A stretch of DNA of 22,828 nt from an uncultured Rhizobiaceae group bacterium (GTDB lineage Bacteria > Pseudomonadota > Alphaproteobacteria > Rhizobiales > Rhizobiaceae). Below are positions 1 through 7,848 of this stretch, one piece after another. The stretch is from positions 1 through 22,828 of the forward strand of contig CALDZZ010000018.1 of the NCBI GenBank assembly GCA_937944075.1, given 5' to 3'. A program made the position numbers and the translations under genes. The stretch's first letter is position 1, and each line of letters begins with the position of its first letter. The notes under the pieces are model-generated. The model saw only the letters and a program-made list of their open reading frames with translations. It was not told the DNA's origin and searched no databases.

Positions 1-1
1 A

Positions 2-529
2 AGTAATTCTGAGCGAAAAAGCCAATACAAGAGTTCAGATTATTCTGCTAGTTCATCAAAGCCAGATGAGAAGTTAATTTCTCAATATCGGAGCTTGGTA
101 AAAGTTCAAGTCACTGGAATATTAGAAAGTATTGAAAGGGAAAGGGCAGAATTGGGGAATATCCCCAATGATGAAGAGGATAGAAAAGATTGGGAGCGCA
201 AAAGAGAATTTCTGCTAAAACTTGAAAATGATATTGCTGAGATTAATAATATCATTCCTAATCACAAAGATGGTCTTCTAGTTCCTGCCGATAGTGATGT
301 GGCTAATCAATTAGCGGCGCTCTCTGATGAATTCACTGGATGGTTGAATGCAAATAGGCCTGAAATGGTTGATTGGGTTACAAGACTTGGTTCTGCAACA
401 ACGTTTATAGGCATGATGGGTTTTTTGGGCGCTAATATGACAGTCGCTACCTCTGCTGTTTTGCTGATGACTTGTGGTGAAAAGGTTCGAGATGCGATTA
501 TAGGTGATAAAAATAAAAAGGATAACTAA
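2..529 (+). CDS. Unrecognised protein, 5' end outside the window
   Basis: The reading frame is open from the first bases of the window to a TAA stop at 527-529, giving at least 175 residues. The first in-window start-like codon is a TTG at 95, but nothing marks it as a true start and the frame continues upstream, so I treat the gene as truncated by the window edge. The visible part begins with a Ser/Lys-rich stretch. A charged, probably helical segment follows, rich in Glu, Lys and Arg (around IERERAELG and KLENDIAEI). Near the C-terminus there is one hydrophobic segment (FIGMMGFLGANMTVATSAVL) that could be a membrane helix, then a short Lys-rich tail. I do not recognise a family. The gene is visibly more AT-rich than the rest of the window, which could mean recent acquisition. 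It could be a small membrane-anchored accessory protein; no function is proposed. Confidence 0.6.
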   Translation, partial: SNSERKSQYKSSDYSASSSKPDEKLISQYRSLVKVQVTGILESIERERAELGNIPNDEEDRKDWERKREFLLKLENDIAEINNIIPNHKDGLLVPADSDVANQLAALSDEFTGWLNANRPEMVDWVTRLGSATTFIGMMGFLGANMTVATSAVLLMTCGEKVRDAIIGDKNKKDN

Positions 530-533
530 GTCG

Positions 534-696
534 GTCATCCCGGATGCCATGCAATCCGGGATCTATTATGCCCTGCCAAATCTTGTGCAGTTTTCCTTTT
601 ACATTCGTTGATTAAATCTCCCATCAAGCCAAAATGCGCTTGCCATGCTTATGGATAGCTTCAATGGATCCCGGTTCGCATGGCGACCGGGATGAC
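534..696. repeat. Pair of inverted GTCATCCCGG-type intergenic repeats
   Basis: Two copies of one short palindromic unit face each other. The left copy starts GTCATCCCGG at 534-543 and closes with CCGGGATC about 15 bases later. The right copy, read on the minus strand, starts GTCATCCCGG at 696-687 and closes with ACCGGGATCC. The right copy folds perfectly: ATCCCGGT at 668-675 pairs with ACCGGGAT at 686-693 around a 10-base loop. Both copies share the inner GCCATGC core. The ends of the whole segment are therefore 10-bp inverted repeats about 160 bp apart, like a MITE or REP-type pair. No open frame here looks coding. Confidence 0.65.
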
Positions 697-824
697 GGCT
701 GTAGCGTGAGAATGATTTTTTGCGCTTCTCAAGGCGTGTTTGGCGTTTGGTATTTTCATAATTCTTGTTTACTTCTACAAGTAATTTTACAGTCGTGCCA
801 TTCCTCCATTTTCAAGGCCACCCT

Positions 825-1244
825 ATGCCCCACCAAACCCTCACCCTCCAGACCTCCGGTCAAGGCTTGTATGAATTCACCGATCAGGTTCAGGCCTTTG
901 TTCGCTCGTGTGATGTTGCAAGTGGGCTTTGTACGGTTTTTGTTCAGCATACGTCTTGCTCGTTGATTATTCAGGAGAATGCTGATCCCGAGGTGCAGGT
1001 GGACTTGAAGAATTTCTTTGCCCGGCTTGTGCCGCCTACTTCTGATCCTTCCATGGCTTATTTGACCCATACCTATGAGGGGCCGGATGATATGCCGGCA
1101 CATATCAAGGCTGCCTTGACGCAAACCTCTATTTCAATTCCTGTAACGAATGGGCGTTTGGCGCTGGGAACCTGGCAGGGGATTTATCTGTTTGAGCACC
1201 GTGATCACCCGCATGCCAGAAATCTTGTGATACACGTTCAGTAG
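825..1244 (+). CDS. YjbQ/UPF0047 family protein
   Basis: A 139-residue protein of the YjbQ (UPF0047, COG0432) family. These are small trimeric beta proteins; some members have been reported to have weak thiamine-phosphate-synthase activity, but the physiological role is not settled. The family signatures are clear: the HTSCSLIIQENADP block in the middle and the GTWQGIYLFEHRDH block near the C-terminus, with the conserved His residues that form the metal or phosphate pocket. Length matches the family. I chose ATG 825 because it begins MPHQTLTLQT, where family members normally start, and has AAGG 7 bases upstream. The frame stays open further upstream, but those residues do not fit the family. 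It stands alone, about 250 bp before a LuxR-type gene. Confidence 0.88.
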   Translation: MPHQTLTLQTSGQGLYEFTDQVQAFVRSCDVASGLCTVFVQHTSCSLIIQENADPEVQVDLKNFFARLVPPTSDPSMAYLTHTYEGPDDMPAHIKAALTQTSISIPVTNGRLALGTWQGIYLFEHRDHPHARNLVIHVQ

Positions 1245-1307
1245 AATACCCATGTAATCACCAATATATATTCTGGCAATTTTCATTAATATGATATAAA
1301 AACAAAA

Positions 1308-1335
1308 GGCTTTCTTGCAAAACTGCAAGAAAGCC
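1308..1335 (-). terminator. Perfect 12-bp hairpin with a T-rich tail on the minus strand
   Basis: GGCTTTCTTGCA at 1308-1319 and TGCAAGAAAGCC at 1324-1335 form a perfect 12-bp stem around AAAC. On the plus strand the bases after the stem are not T-rich. On the minus strand the stem is followed by TTTTGTTTTT. The structure therefore looks like an intrinsic terminator for leftward transcription, yet no minus-strand gene lies to its right. It may still act as the yjbQ terminator. Confidence 0.6.
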
Positions 1336-1450
1336 TAAAGACATACAAGTTCAATCCTTTGGGGCAAAAAGTATCGAACAATTATGCCTGATATAGTCGG
1401 AAATATTCCCCCACTATTTTCAGAGTATAACTGATTGAATTATTGGCTGA

Positions 1451-1470
1451 AACTATCAGTTTTGATAGTT
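1451..1470. promoter_or_regulatory. 20-bp perfect dyad, lux-box-like, before the luxR-type gene
   Basis: AACTATCA at 1451-1458 and TGATAGTT at 1463-1470 are perfect inverted repeats separated by GTTT, a 20-bp span like that of lux boxes. The dyad ends 20 bp before ATG 1491 of the LuxR-type gene. That position fits autoregulation and argues that the start is 1491, not the upstream TTG at 1443, which would place the dyad inside the coding region. Confidence 0.55.
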
Positions 1471-1490
1471 TGTTTTATTTGGGTTGGGTG

Positions 1491-2246
1491 ATGAACAATT
1501 CAGTGATGGACTTGTTGCAGGGCTTGAATGGGTGTTCGCAGGCGCGGGCCTGGGAAATTGCTCTGGAATTTTTCGAACAATACGGGTTTCACTATGTCGT
1601 CTACGGGATGATCAGCAAGGAAACCAATGAAATCGTCGGATTTCACACGAATATGCCGGATGCATGGATCGGGCATTATATGGATAACCAGTATTTTATG
1701 GATGATCCATTTGCCTTGCATACCAATAAAAGCAGCCAATCGATCATTTACAGCAGGCACGGGGAAAGCGATTTGATCCTCCCGCCGGAAACGGTTTCGG
1801 AGAAAATCCTGAACGAGGTTTCCTATTTGGGCTTTGACAATTCCATCTGTATTCCCATTCATAACAGTTTTGGTGAGTATATTACCGGCTTCAACCTCAT
1901 CTCAGACATGCGCAACAGGGATTTTCGCATGATGCTGGAAGAAGACAGATCGAATTTGTTGATGGCTGCTGCGCTGGTCAACAACCGTATGGTGGACACA
2001 AGCATTACAAACAGCAAGGCGGTCAGCTGGGTGCCCAATCCGGGCTATATCAATCTTTTGTCAGAACGCGAGATTGAAGTGATCAAATGGCTCTCTGCCG
2101 GTAATCGTAATGACAGGATTGCCGAGAAAATGAACATTGCTCCGGTCACGGTTAATTTTCATATCCGGGAAGTAAAACGAAAGCTCGGCGCGCGAACGAG
2201 AGAGCAGGCTGTCGCAATCGCTTTCCGAAAAGGCCTTCTACGCTAG
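1491..2246 (+). CDS. LuxR-family regulator with autoinducer-binding domain (LuxR solo)
   Basis: A 251-residue two-domain regulator. Residues about 15-165 resemble the acyl-homoserine-lactone binding domain. Trp59, Tyr63, Asp72 and Pro73 have the same mutual spacing as Trp57, Tyr61, Asp70 and Pro71 of TraR. The position matching TraR Trp85 is Tyr87, and the usual Gly before the IP motif appears to be Ser118 by eye, so the ligand may be non-canonical. Residues about 188-246 form a LuxR/GerE helix-turn-helix (LSEREIEVIKWLSAG, then VTVNFHIREVKRKLGA). No luxI-type synthase is visible in the window, so it is an apparent solo. The frame is open back to TTG 1443; I prefer ATG 1491 because G-rich sequence precedes it and a 20-bp dyad sits just upstream. 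Confidence 0.87.
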   Translation: MNNSVMDLLQGLNGCSQARAWEIALEFFEQYGFHYVVYGMISKETNEIVGFHTNMPDAWIGHYMDNQYFMDDPFALHTNKSSQSIIYSRHGESDLILPPETVSEKILNEVSYLGFDNSICIPIHNSFGEYITGFNLISDMRNRDFRMMLEEDRSNLLMAAALVNNRMVDTSITNSKAVSWVPNPGYINLLSEREIEVIKWLSAGNRNDRIAEKMNIAPVTVNFHIREVKRKLGARTREQAVAIAFRKGLLR

Positions 2247-2288
2247 TTTGTTTTACAGCGTACAATAGGTCGCACCGGAATTGCTTTT

Positions 2289-2759
2289 ATGGCAGCCCAA
2301 AGTTCCTATGTTATGAGTATGGATAAAGCCCGGGATATAAACCTGCACAAAAAACTGGAAGGAAAGAACCTGATTGTTTTTGATGGCGAATGTGTCTTGT
2401 GCTCCCGCTTCTTTGCTTTTGTGCTCAGGGCCGACAAGCAAAACCGATTTTCCTTTGCCACCGCACAATCGCAATTCGGCGAGGCACTGTATCATCACTA
2501 TGGCCTGAAGGCGCAGGATTATGACACCAATCTTGTAATATTGGATGGAGTGCTTTTTGAGCGCCTTCACGGGTTTTTTGAGTGCATGAAAATTCTTGGC
2601 TGGCCTTACAAGGCGTTGGCAGCGTTTGGTGTTCTGCCCGACAGGTTTCTTGATTGGGCCTATTACATGATAGCCAGAAATCGCTACAAACTGTTTGGCA
2701 AACGGGAGACGTGTCTGGTGCCGGACAAGGATACTAGAGACAGGTTTGTCAATGAGTGA
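2289..2759 (+). CDS. DCC-family (DUF393) thiol-disulfide oxidoreductase-like protein
   Basis: A 156-residue protein of the DUF393/DCC family, which keeps a thioredoxin-like fold and is presumed redox-active in the cytoplasm. The hallmark DGECVLC motif is present, with Cys35 and Cys38, after a hydrophobic beta strand (NLIVF). The C-terminal RNRYKLFGKRETC segment is also typical. Start codons at 2289, 2313 and 2319 are all in frame. 2289 has GGA 9 bases upstream and is kept, but the first 20 residues are not conserved family sequence, so a later start is possible. The stop overlaps the next gene's start by 8 bases (ATGAGTGA), which suggests translational coupling with the saccharopine-dehydrogenase-like protein. 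The reaction is unknown. Confidence 0.82.
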   Translation: MAAQSSYVMSMDKARDINLHKKLEGKNLIVFDGECVLCSRFFAFVLRADKQNRFSFATAQSQFGEALYHHYGLKAQDYDTNLVILDGVLFERLHGFFECMKILGWPYKALAAFGVLPDRFLDWAYYMIARNRYKLFGKRETCLVPDKDTRDRFVNE

Positions 2760-4431
2760 GATCACGCAAAGACCGGTTGTCTTGCTGCTGGGTGCAACAG
2801 GGCTGTTTGGTGAGCTGCTTGCAACAAGACTGTTGCGGCAAGGACGTGTTGATCTTGTCTGTGCGGCTCGAAATGAAAAAAAGCTGAAAGCCTTTTGTGA
2901 TAAACATGGCGGGCGATATGTCTCCCTGGATCGTGATGATCCGGATGCTGTTGCGAGGGTTTTTGAGGACTTGAAGCCTTTTGCCACGCTGGACTGTGCA
3001 GGGCCTTTTCAAGCCTATGGTGAGGATCCTTACAAGTTTGCCAGGGCAGCCATTGAAGCTGGCAGTCATGTGTTTGATATTGCAGATGCAGTGGAGTTCG
3101 TTGAGGGAATATACGAGCTTGATGCACTGGCAAAGCAGAAAAATCTTGTGGTGTTATCGGGTGCCAGTACCACGCCCGCTATATCTTCCACGGTTGCAGA
3201 TGAACTCACCAAGGACCTCAAGAAAGTCAGCAAGATTACAACGGCCATTGTGCCAGGTAACAAGGCAAGGCGAACCCTCTCTGTTATGCGTTCCATCCTG
3301 GGCCAAATTGGACAGCCATTCTTTATATATCGTAATGGTAAGGATGAGCGGGTGTATGGGTGGTCTGAAGCAGAATCTTTCGATTTGAAAGTGGAGGGCA
3401 AGCCATTCATCAAGGCCAGGCTTGCTTCCCTTGTCGATACGCCCGACAATCGCTTTCTGGCCAAACGCTATGAGGCAGATACTGTTGAGGGCAAGGCAGG
3501 GCTGGAAGTCAGGCTGTTTCATCATGCGATGGGTCTTGGCGGCCGACTGGTCAGGCTGGGCGCTGTAAAGTCCCTTGAGCCCTTCACAAGGTTCGTTCGG
3601 TGGACAGCAAGCTGGTTTGAATGGATGGGTAGTGACGCGGGTGGCATGAAGGTTTCTGTTCTGGGCAAAGACAAGGCTGATCATTATCAGCGTCTGGAGT
3701 GGGATCTGATTGCGGATGATGGCAATGGCCCCAATATTCCCACCCTGCCGATATCAATCCTTTTGAATCGTCTGCTGGATGGGGAGCCCATCAAAGCGGG
3801 GGCAAGGCCCTGTCTTGGAGAGGTTTCGCTTGAAGAACTTGATGAGGCTTTTTCAGAATTTGACGGTAAGGCTCAGGTGAATTCCTGCAAGGCCATACCG
3901 GTTTTTCAAACTGTACTGGGAGATGCGTTTTCTGATTTGCCCGAACCAGTTCGTGCCTTGCACTCGAATTTCGGGGAAGCCACTTATGCCGGGTGGGCCA
4001 GTGTCAAAGGTGCTACCGGTCTGCTGGGGAGGATAGCCTCAAGGCTGGTTGGGTTTCCCAGCGAGGCAGATGATACAGCCGTCAGGGTTACGATTACTTC
4101 TGATGACAAGTCAGAGGTTTGGCGAAGGGAGTTTGGAGACAAAATATTTCATTCTCACCTTGGCGTGGATGAGGAAGGCTATGCACAGGAGCGGTTTGGA
4201 CCTTTGGTCTTCAGGCTTGGTCTCAAGTGCGAAGATGGAAAATTGTATTTTCCAGTATCAAGGGCACGTCTTTTTGGTGTCATGCCAATTCCCGGTTTTC
4301 TTCTTCCGCAAAGCATTGCCCATGAAAGTGTCGATGAAGAAGGACGTTTTGTATTTGATGTCCTGATTCGTTTTCGGTTTGGTGGCCGTATTGCCCATTA
4401 TCAGGGGTGGTTGGAGCGCCTTGAAGGTTAA
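2752..4431 (+). CDS. Saccharopine dehydrogenase-like NAD(P)-binding protein with DUF4166 C-terminus
   Basis: A 559-residue protein. Residues 9-20 carry a Rossmann dinucleotide-binding motif (VVLLLGATGLFG), and the N-terminal 350 or so residues resemble the saccharopine-dehydrogenase/trans-acting enoyl-reductase-like NAD(P) fold. The last 180 or so residues match the DUF4166 pattern: SNFGEATYAGWA, ERFGPLVFRLGL, PIPGFLLPQSIAHES, FDVLIRFRFGGRIAHYQGWL. The substrate is unknown. ATG 2752 is chosen over the further-upstream in-frame start at 2695 because it overlaps the DCC-family stop and begins right before the Rossmann strand. The partner DCC-family gene suggests a two-gene operon, possibly redox or lipid related; that is inference. 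The 3' end overlaps the convergent tetR-type gene by 4 bases, with no room for a terminator. Confidence 0.83.
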   Translation: MSEITQRPVVLLLGATGLFGELLATRLLRQGRVDLVCAARNEKKLKAFCDKHGGRYVSLDRDDPDAVARVFEDLKPFATLDCAGPFQAYGEDPYKFARAAIEAGSHVFDIADAVEFVEGIYELDALAKQKNLVVLSGASTTPAISSTVADELTKDLKKVSKITTAIVPGNKARRTLSVMRSILGQIGQPFFIYRNGKDERVYGWSEAESFDLKVEGKPFIKARLASLVDTPDNRFLAKRYEADTVEGKAGLEVRLFHHAMGLGGRLVRLGAVKSLEPFTRFVRWTASWFEWMGSDAGGMKVSVLGKDKADHYQRLEWDLIADDGNGPNIPTLPISILLNRLLDGEPIKAGARPCLGEVSLEELDEAFSEFDGKAQVNSCKAIPVFQTVLGDAFSDLPEPVRALHSNFGEATYAGWASVKGATGLLGRIASRLVGFPSEADDTAVRVTITSDDKSEVWRREFGDKIFHSHLGVDEEGYAQERFGPLVFRLGLKCEDGKLYFPVSRARLFGVMPIPGFLLPQSIAHESVDEEGRFVFDVLIRFRFGGRIAHYQGWLERLEG

Positions 4432-4961
4432 ACCCTGTTGGTTAGCTTCAGGAAGTCTTTATAAAACTGCCGGGATTCCTCAGGCTTCATATCGGGTTTG
4501 ATCAGTCGAAATCCTGTGAAGGCTGCTATTTCTATGGCTGCCAAAGCTTTTGCGTGTTGGTGACTGTATTGGCCGGACGCTTCATACAGACTTGCCAGCC
4601 AATCCATTCGTTCCTCATCTGCCTTGATGACGATCGAATGTAGCGTTGAATTTCTGGCTGCCAGTGTGCGTATGGCTGTTTCCAGCGGAAAATCCAGCCT
4701 TGCAACCAATTGGTTTAATAAATCCAGACGCCCAGCACCTGAGCTTTTGCGACTGGTAATGGCAAGCGTATGGGTTTTGTACCATTGCTGTACCAATGAG
4801 ATCAGATAATCTTCAATTGTCTGAAAGTGAAAATAAAATGAACCTTTTGTCTTGCCAGCACTCTTGCAAAGTTTCTCAATTGTCAGAGATTGGGAGCCCT
4901 TTTGAGCCAGCAACTCAAATCCCAGTTTTATCCAATCGTCCTTAGCGTATCGCTTTTGCAT
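4428..4961 (-). CDS. TetR/AcrR family transcriptional regulator
   Basis: A 177-residue regulator with a typical TetR N-terminal DNA-binding domain at about residues 8-52: an ALLAQKG-like helix (GFELLAQKGSQSLT), then LTIEKLCKSAGKTKGSFYFHF, the signature helix-turn-helix with recognition helix. The remaining all-helical C-terminal part is a ligand or dimer domain without recognisable specificity. The length is slightly below the family average but complete. It converges on the saccharopine-dehydrogenase-like gene, overlapping by 4 bases. A perfect 10-bp inverted repeat lies 9 bp upstream of its start, so autorepression is likely. The regulated target other than itself is not evident: no second copy of the operator was seen in the window. 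Confidence 0.88.
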   Translation of the reverse strand: MQKRYAKDDWIKLGFELLAQKGSQSLTIEKLCKSAGKTKGSFYFHFQTIEDYLISLVQQWYKTHTLAITSRKSSGAGRLDLLNQLVARLDFPLETAIRTLAARNSTLHSIVIKADEERMDWLASLYEASGQYSHQHAKALAAIEIAAFTGFRLIKPDMKPEESRQFYKDFLKLTNRV

Positions 4962-4970
4962 AATAAAAAG

Positions 4971-4991
4971 TATACCATACAGTATGGTATA
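4971..4991. promoter_or_regulatory. Perfect TetR-type operator
   Basis: TATACCATAC at 4971-4980 and GTATGGTATA at 4982-4991 are exact inverted repeats around a single central A. The dyad lies 9 bp upstream of the tetR-type start codon on the minus strand, the usual place for an autoregulatory TetR operator. Confidence 0.75.
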
Positions 4992-5138
4992 GTAAAGATC
5001 GCATCTGATTTTCCATCAAACATATTGAGGCATTTTGAGTGCAAGTTATGTTTTGAGTGATTTGTAATCAGTGTATTGATTTCGAAAAATGAATATAATT
5101 CATTATTTATAAAGTAAAATCAAAGTATACAGAGATGA

Positions 5139-6146
5139 TTAACCGCCTGTTGTGCTCATATGGCGTGTTACAGAGGGGGCGGAGTTTCTTCCAATTACAA
5201 AGTCATGTCCCTTTGGCTTACGGCTAATGGCCTCGTCAATTGCTTGCGAGACGAGGACATTACCGTTTGATTGACGCAAGGGTGTGCGCAAATCAGCTGC
5301 ATCGTCCTGTCCCAGGCACATGTAGAGGGTTCCGGTACAAGTCAGCCGTACACGGTTGCAGCTTTCACAAAAGTTATGGGTCATTGGCGTGATGAAGCCA
5401 AGACGGCCGCCTGTCTCCTTCACCTTGACATAGCGCGCAGGGCCACCTGTTTTATAGGGAATATCAGAGAGCGAGTAATGTTCTTCCAATCTTTCCCTGA
5501 CCCTGGAAAGTGGTAGATATTGGTCTGTTCGGTCTTCGTCAATTTCGCCCAATGGCATCGTTTCTATAAGGGTGAAATCAAATCCCTCGCCATGTGCCCA
5601 TTGCATCATGTGCTCGATTTCATGTTCATTGACGTCTTTGAGCGCGACTGCATTGATTTTGATTTGAAGGCCTGCCTTTTTTGCAGCTTCAAGACCTGTC
5701 ATGACTTGGGGCAATCTTCCCCAGCGGGTAATCTCGGCAAATTTTGCTTCATTTAATGTATCAAGCGAGACATTTACCCTTTTAACGCCAGCATCGACCA
5801 ATTCTTTTGAATATTTGGCAAGTTGCGAGCCGTTTGTAGTGAGAGTAAGCTCATCGAGGCCACCACCATCCAGCATTTTACCAAGATTTCTAATAAGTTC
5901 CATGATGCCACGGCGAACCAGGGGTTCTCCGCCAGTAAGACGCAGTTTTCTGACACCTTTTTCAACGAAAACAGTGCACAGACGCTCAAGTTCCTCCAGT
6001 GTCAGCAGTTCTTTTTTGGGCAGGAAAGTCATATCTTCCGCCATGCAATAGACACAGCGAAAGTCACACCGGTCGGTAACTGATACGCGCAGGTATTCGA
6101 CCATGCGGCCAAAGGGATCGATCATGTTGGGCTGTTTGTTTTCCAT
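5139..6146 (-). CDS. moaA: GTP 3',8-cyclase MoaA, molybdenum cofactor biosynthesis
   Basis: A 335-residue radical SAM enzyme that converts GTP to 3',8-cyclo-7,8-dihydro-GTP, the first step of molybdopterin synthesis in the cytoplasm. The N-terminal [4Fe-4S] motif is Cys27, Cys31 and Cys34 (CDFRCVYC). The GGEP motif is at 72-75. The second cluster is Cys260, Cys263 and Cys277 (FCESCNR, then C). The protein ends in Gly-Gly at 334-335, the conserved C-terminal pair essential in this family. Length and motif spacing are normal, so it looks functional. The start is ATG 6146; an internal ATG seven codons on is possible. It stands alone: no other moa or moe gene is in view. It is divergent from the mttB-like gene, with 134 bp between the two starts. 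Confidence 0.96.
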   Translation of the reverse strand: MENKQPNMIDPFGRMVEYLRVSVTDRCDFRCVYCMAEDMTFLPKKELLTLEELERLCTVFVEKGVRKLRLTGGEPLVRRGIMELIRNLGKMLDGGGLDELTLTTNGSQLAKYSKELVDAGVKRVNVSLDTLNEAKFAEITRWGRLPQVMTGLEAAKKAGLQIKINAVALKDVNEHEIEHMMQWAHGEGFDFTLIETMPLGEIDEDRTDQYLPLSRVRERLEEHYSLSDIPYKTGGPARYVKVKETGGRLGFITPMTHNFCESCNRVRLTCTGTLYMCLGQDDAADLRTPLRQSNGNVLVSQAIDEAISRKPKGHDFVIGRNSAPSVTRHMSTTGG

Positions 6147-6280
6147 CAGATCAATTTAGCAACAAGCGCATGGCGGTTACAATCAAGAAAACGCGAATGC
6201 GGCAAATAATTTCGTTTTGATGAATTGCCAGTTCGCAGTAGCATCTACAACATGAGACAAGTGATTTGGGAGGAATTATA

Positions 6281-7825
6281 ATGTCTGATGCACCGGTAAG
6301 AGGTCGTCGTTCGGGTGGGAGAAGTGCCCGCGTTGCCATGCGCTCTGAAAAACTGGCTGAGGAATTACGCCCGGTTCATGCGGGTCTGGTTGGGGGTCAA
6401 TACAAGCCTCTCACCGATGCTGCTGTCAAACGCATACACGAGGCAGCGCTTGATGCCCTTGAGGTGATTGGTTTGAGTGAGGCGCCAGAGTCCGGCATTA
6501 AAATCCTGACAGAAGCCGGTGCCATACTGGGTGATGACGGTCGTATCCGCTTCCCAAGATCACTTGTTGAAGACATGCTTGCCGTTGCTGCGCGTGATAT
6601 TACGCTGCACGGGCGTGATCCTAAGCATGATCTGAATTTGTCAGGCAGCAAGGTTCATTACGGAACAGCAGGTGCCGCGGTTCATATTGTGGATGTTGAA
6701 AAAAACGAGTATCGCGAATCGTTCCTTCAGGATTTGCACGATTCAGCGCGTATCGTGGACAAGCTGGATAATGTTCACTTCTTCCAGCGTACGATGGTGG
6801 CGCGGGATATCGTGGATAATTTTGAAATGGACATGAACACGATTTATGCTTCCTGTACCGGCACCCGAAAGCACGTTGGAACCAGTTTTACAGATCCCGC
6901 CTATATGGATGGTGCCTTTGAAATGCTGCACATGATTGCAGGAGGCGAGGATAAATGGCGTGAGCGCCCGTTCCTCTCAAACTCAAATTGCTTTGTTGTG
7001 CCACCCATGAAGTTTGCAACCGAGTCCTGTATGGTCATGGAAGCCTGTGTGCGTGGTGGCATGCCGGTGCTACTTTTATCTGCAGGGCAGGCGGGAGCAA
7101 CGGCTCCGGCGCCTTTGGCAACTGCAATTGTTCAGGCTGTGGCTGAATGTCTGGCCGGGCTGGTTTATGTAAATGCCATGTCGCCAGGACATCCGGCCAT
7201 TTTTGGCACCTGGCCATTTGTCTCTGACTTGCGAACCGGTGCCATGTCTGGTGGGTCTGGTGAGCAGGCGCTTCTTTCAGCCGGTTGCGCACAAATGCAT
7301 CGGTTTTATGATCTTCCTGGTGGTGCGGCAGCAGGAATTGCAGATGCCAAAATGCCTGACATGCAGGCTGGATGGGAACAGGCGATTTCCAACCTTTCTG
7401 TTGGGTTGAGCGGTTTGAACATGGCTTATGAAAGCGTCGGCATGCATGCGTCGCTGCTTGGTTTCTCCCTTGAGTCACTTATTCTGGGCGATGATCTTCT
7501 CGGACAGGTTCAACGATGTATTAAGGGTATTGAGGTATCAGAAGACAGCGTTTCACTTGAAGCCATGAAATCTGTCTGTCTGGGTGGTCCAGGGCACTAT
7601 CTTGGTCATGACCAGACGCTGGCGATCATGCAGACCGAATATATTTACCCGGAATTGGCAGACCGTACTTCGCCCAAGGAGTGGGCGGAAATCGGTAAGC
7701 CCAATCTGATTGAAAAGGCTATTGAGCGAAAACGTGCGATTTTGGATGCGCCGAAAGATGTCATTATTGATCCAGCAACTGATGCAGCAATCAGGAAAAA
7801 ATTCAATATTCATCTGCAAGCCTGA
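6281..7825 (+). CDS. MttB-family (trimethylamine methyltransferase-like) protein without pyrrolysine
   Basis: A 514-residue member of the MttB superfamily (COG5598). The true trimethylamine methyltransferases carry an in-frame amber codon for pyrrolysine. This frame has none, so it belongs to the large non-pyrrolysine group, whose characterised members demethylate quaternary amines such as glycine betaine and pass the methyl group to a corrinoid protein. Recognisable blocks are the N-terminal LTDAAVKRIHEAALDALEVI helix pair, a central GTSFTDP region, and the C-terminal GGPGHYLGHDQTL segment typical of the family. ATG 6281 is supported by a strong GGGAGGA ribosome site at 6268-6274; the TTG at 6266 overlaps that site. 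No corrinoid protein gene is in the window. The downstream neighbour, 23 bp away, is a cytochrome c'-type gene. Substrate is inferred only. Confidence 0.87.
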   Translation: MSDAPVRGRRSGGRSARVAMRSEKLAEELRPVHAGLVGGQYKPLTDAAVKRIHEAALDALEVIGLSEAPESGIKILTEAGAILGDDGRIRFPRSLVEDMLAVAARDITLHGRDPKHDLNLSGSKVHYGTAGAAVHIVDVEKNEYRESFLQDLHDSARIVDKLDNVHFFQRTMVARDIVDNFEMDMNTIYASCTGTRKHVGTSFTDPAYMDGAFEMLHMIAGGEDKWRERPFLSNSNCFVVPPMKFATESCMVMEACVRGGMPVLLLSAGQAGATAPAPLATAIVQAVAECLAGLVYVNAMSPGHPAIFGTWPFVSDLRTGAMSGGSGEQALLSAGCAQMHRFYDLPGGAAAGIADAKMPDMQAGWEQAISNLSVGLSGLNMAYESVGMHASLLGFSLESLILGDDLLGQVQRCIKGIEVSEDSVSLEAMKSVCLGGPGHYLGHDQTLAIMQTEYIYPELADRTSPKEWAEIGKPNLIEKAIERKRAILDAPKDVIIDPATDAAIRKKFNIHLQA

Positions 7826-7848
7826 AACTGACAACAAAGGCGTTTAAC

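Noticed and set aside
634..966. Open frame of 110 codons on the plus strand across the repeat region and the start of yjbQ
   Set aside because: It overlaps the repeat pair and the true YjbQ frame, and its protein has no family-like features.
756..1124. Minus-strand frame of 122 codons opposite yjbQ
   Set aside because: It lies wholly opposite the yjbQ region, with no ribosome site and no recognisable domain; it is a shadow of the real gene.
2253..2987. Minus-strand frame of 244 codons opposite the DCC-family gene
   Set aside because: The plus-strand frame has clear DCC motifs, and the minus product is a low-complexity shadow with no family match.
5088..5104. AATGAAT-ATA-ATTCATT hairpin downstream of moaA as a terminator
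   Set aside because: The stem is purely weak pairs and has no proper T run; it could be chance in AT-rich DNA.
6281..7825. Possible pyrrolysine codon in the mttB-like gene
   Set aside because: The frame has no internal TAG and runs to its full family length, so it is not a pyrrolysine-type MttB.
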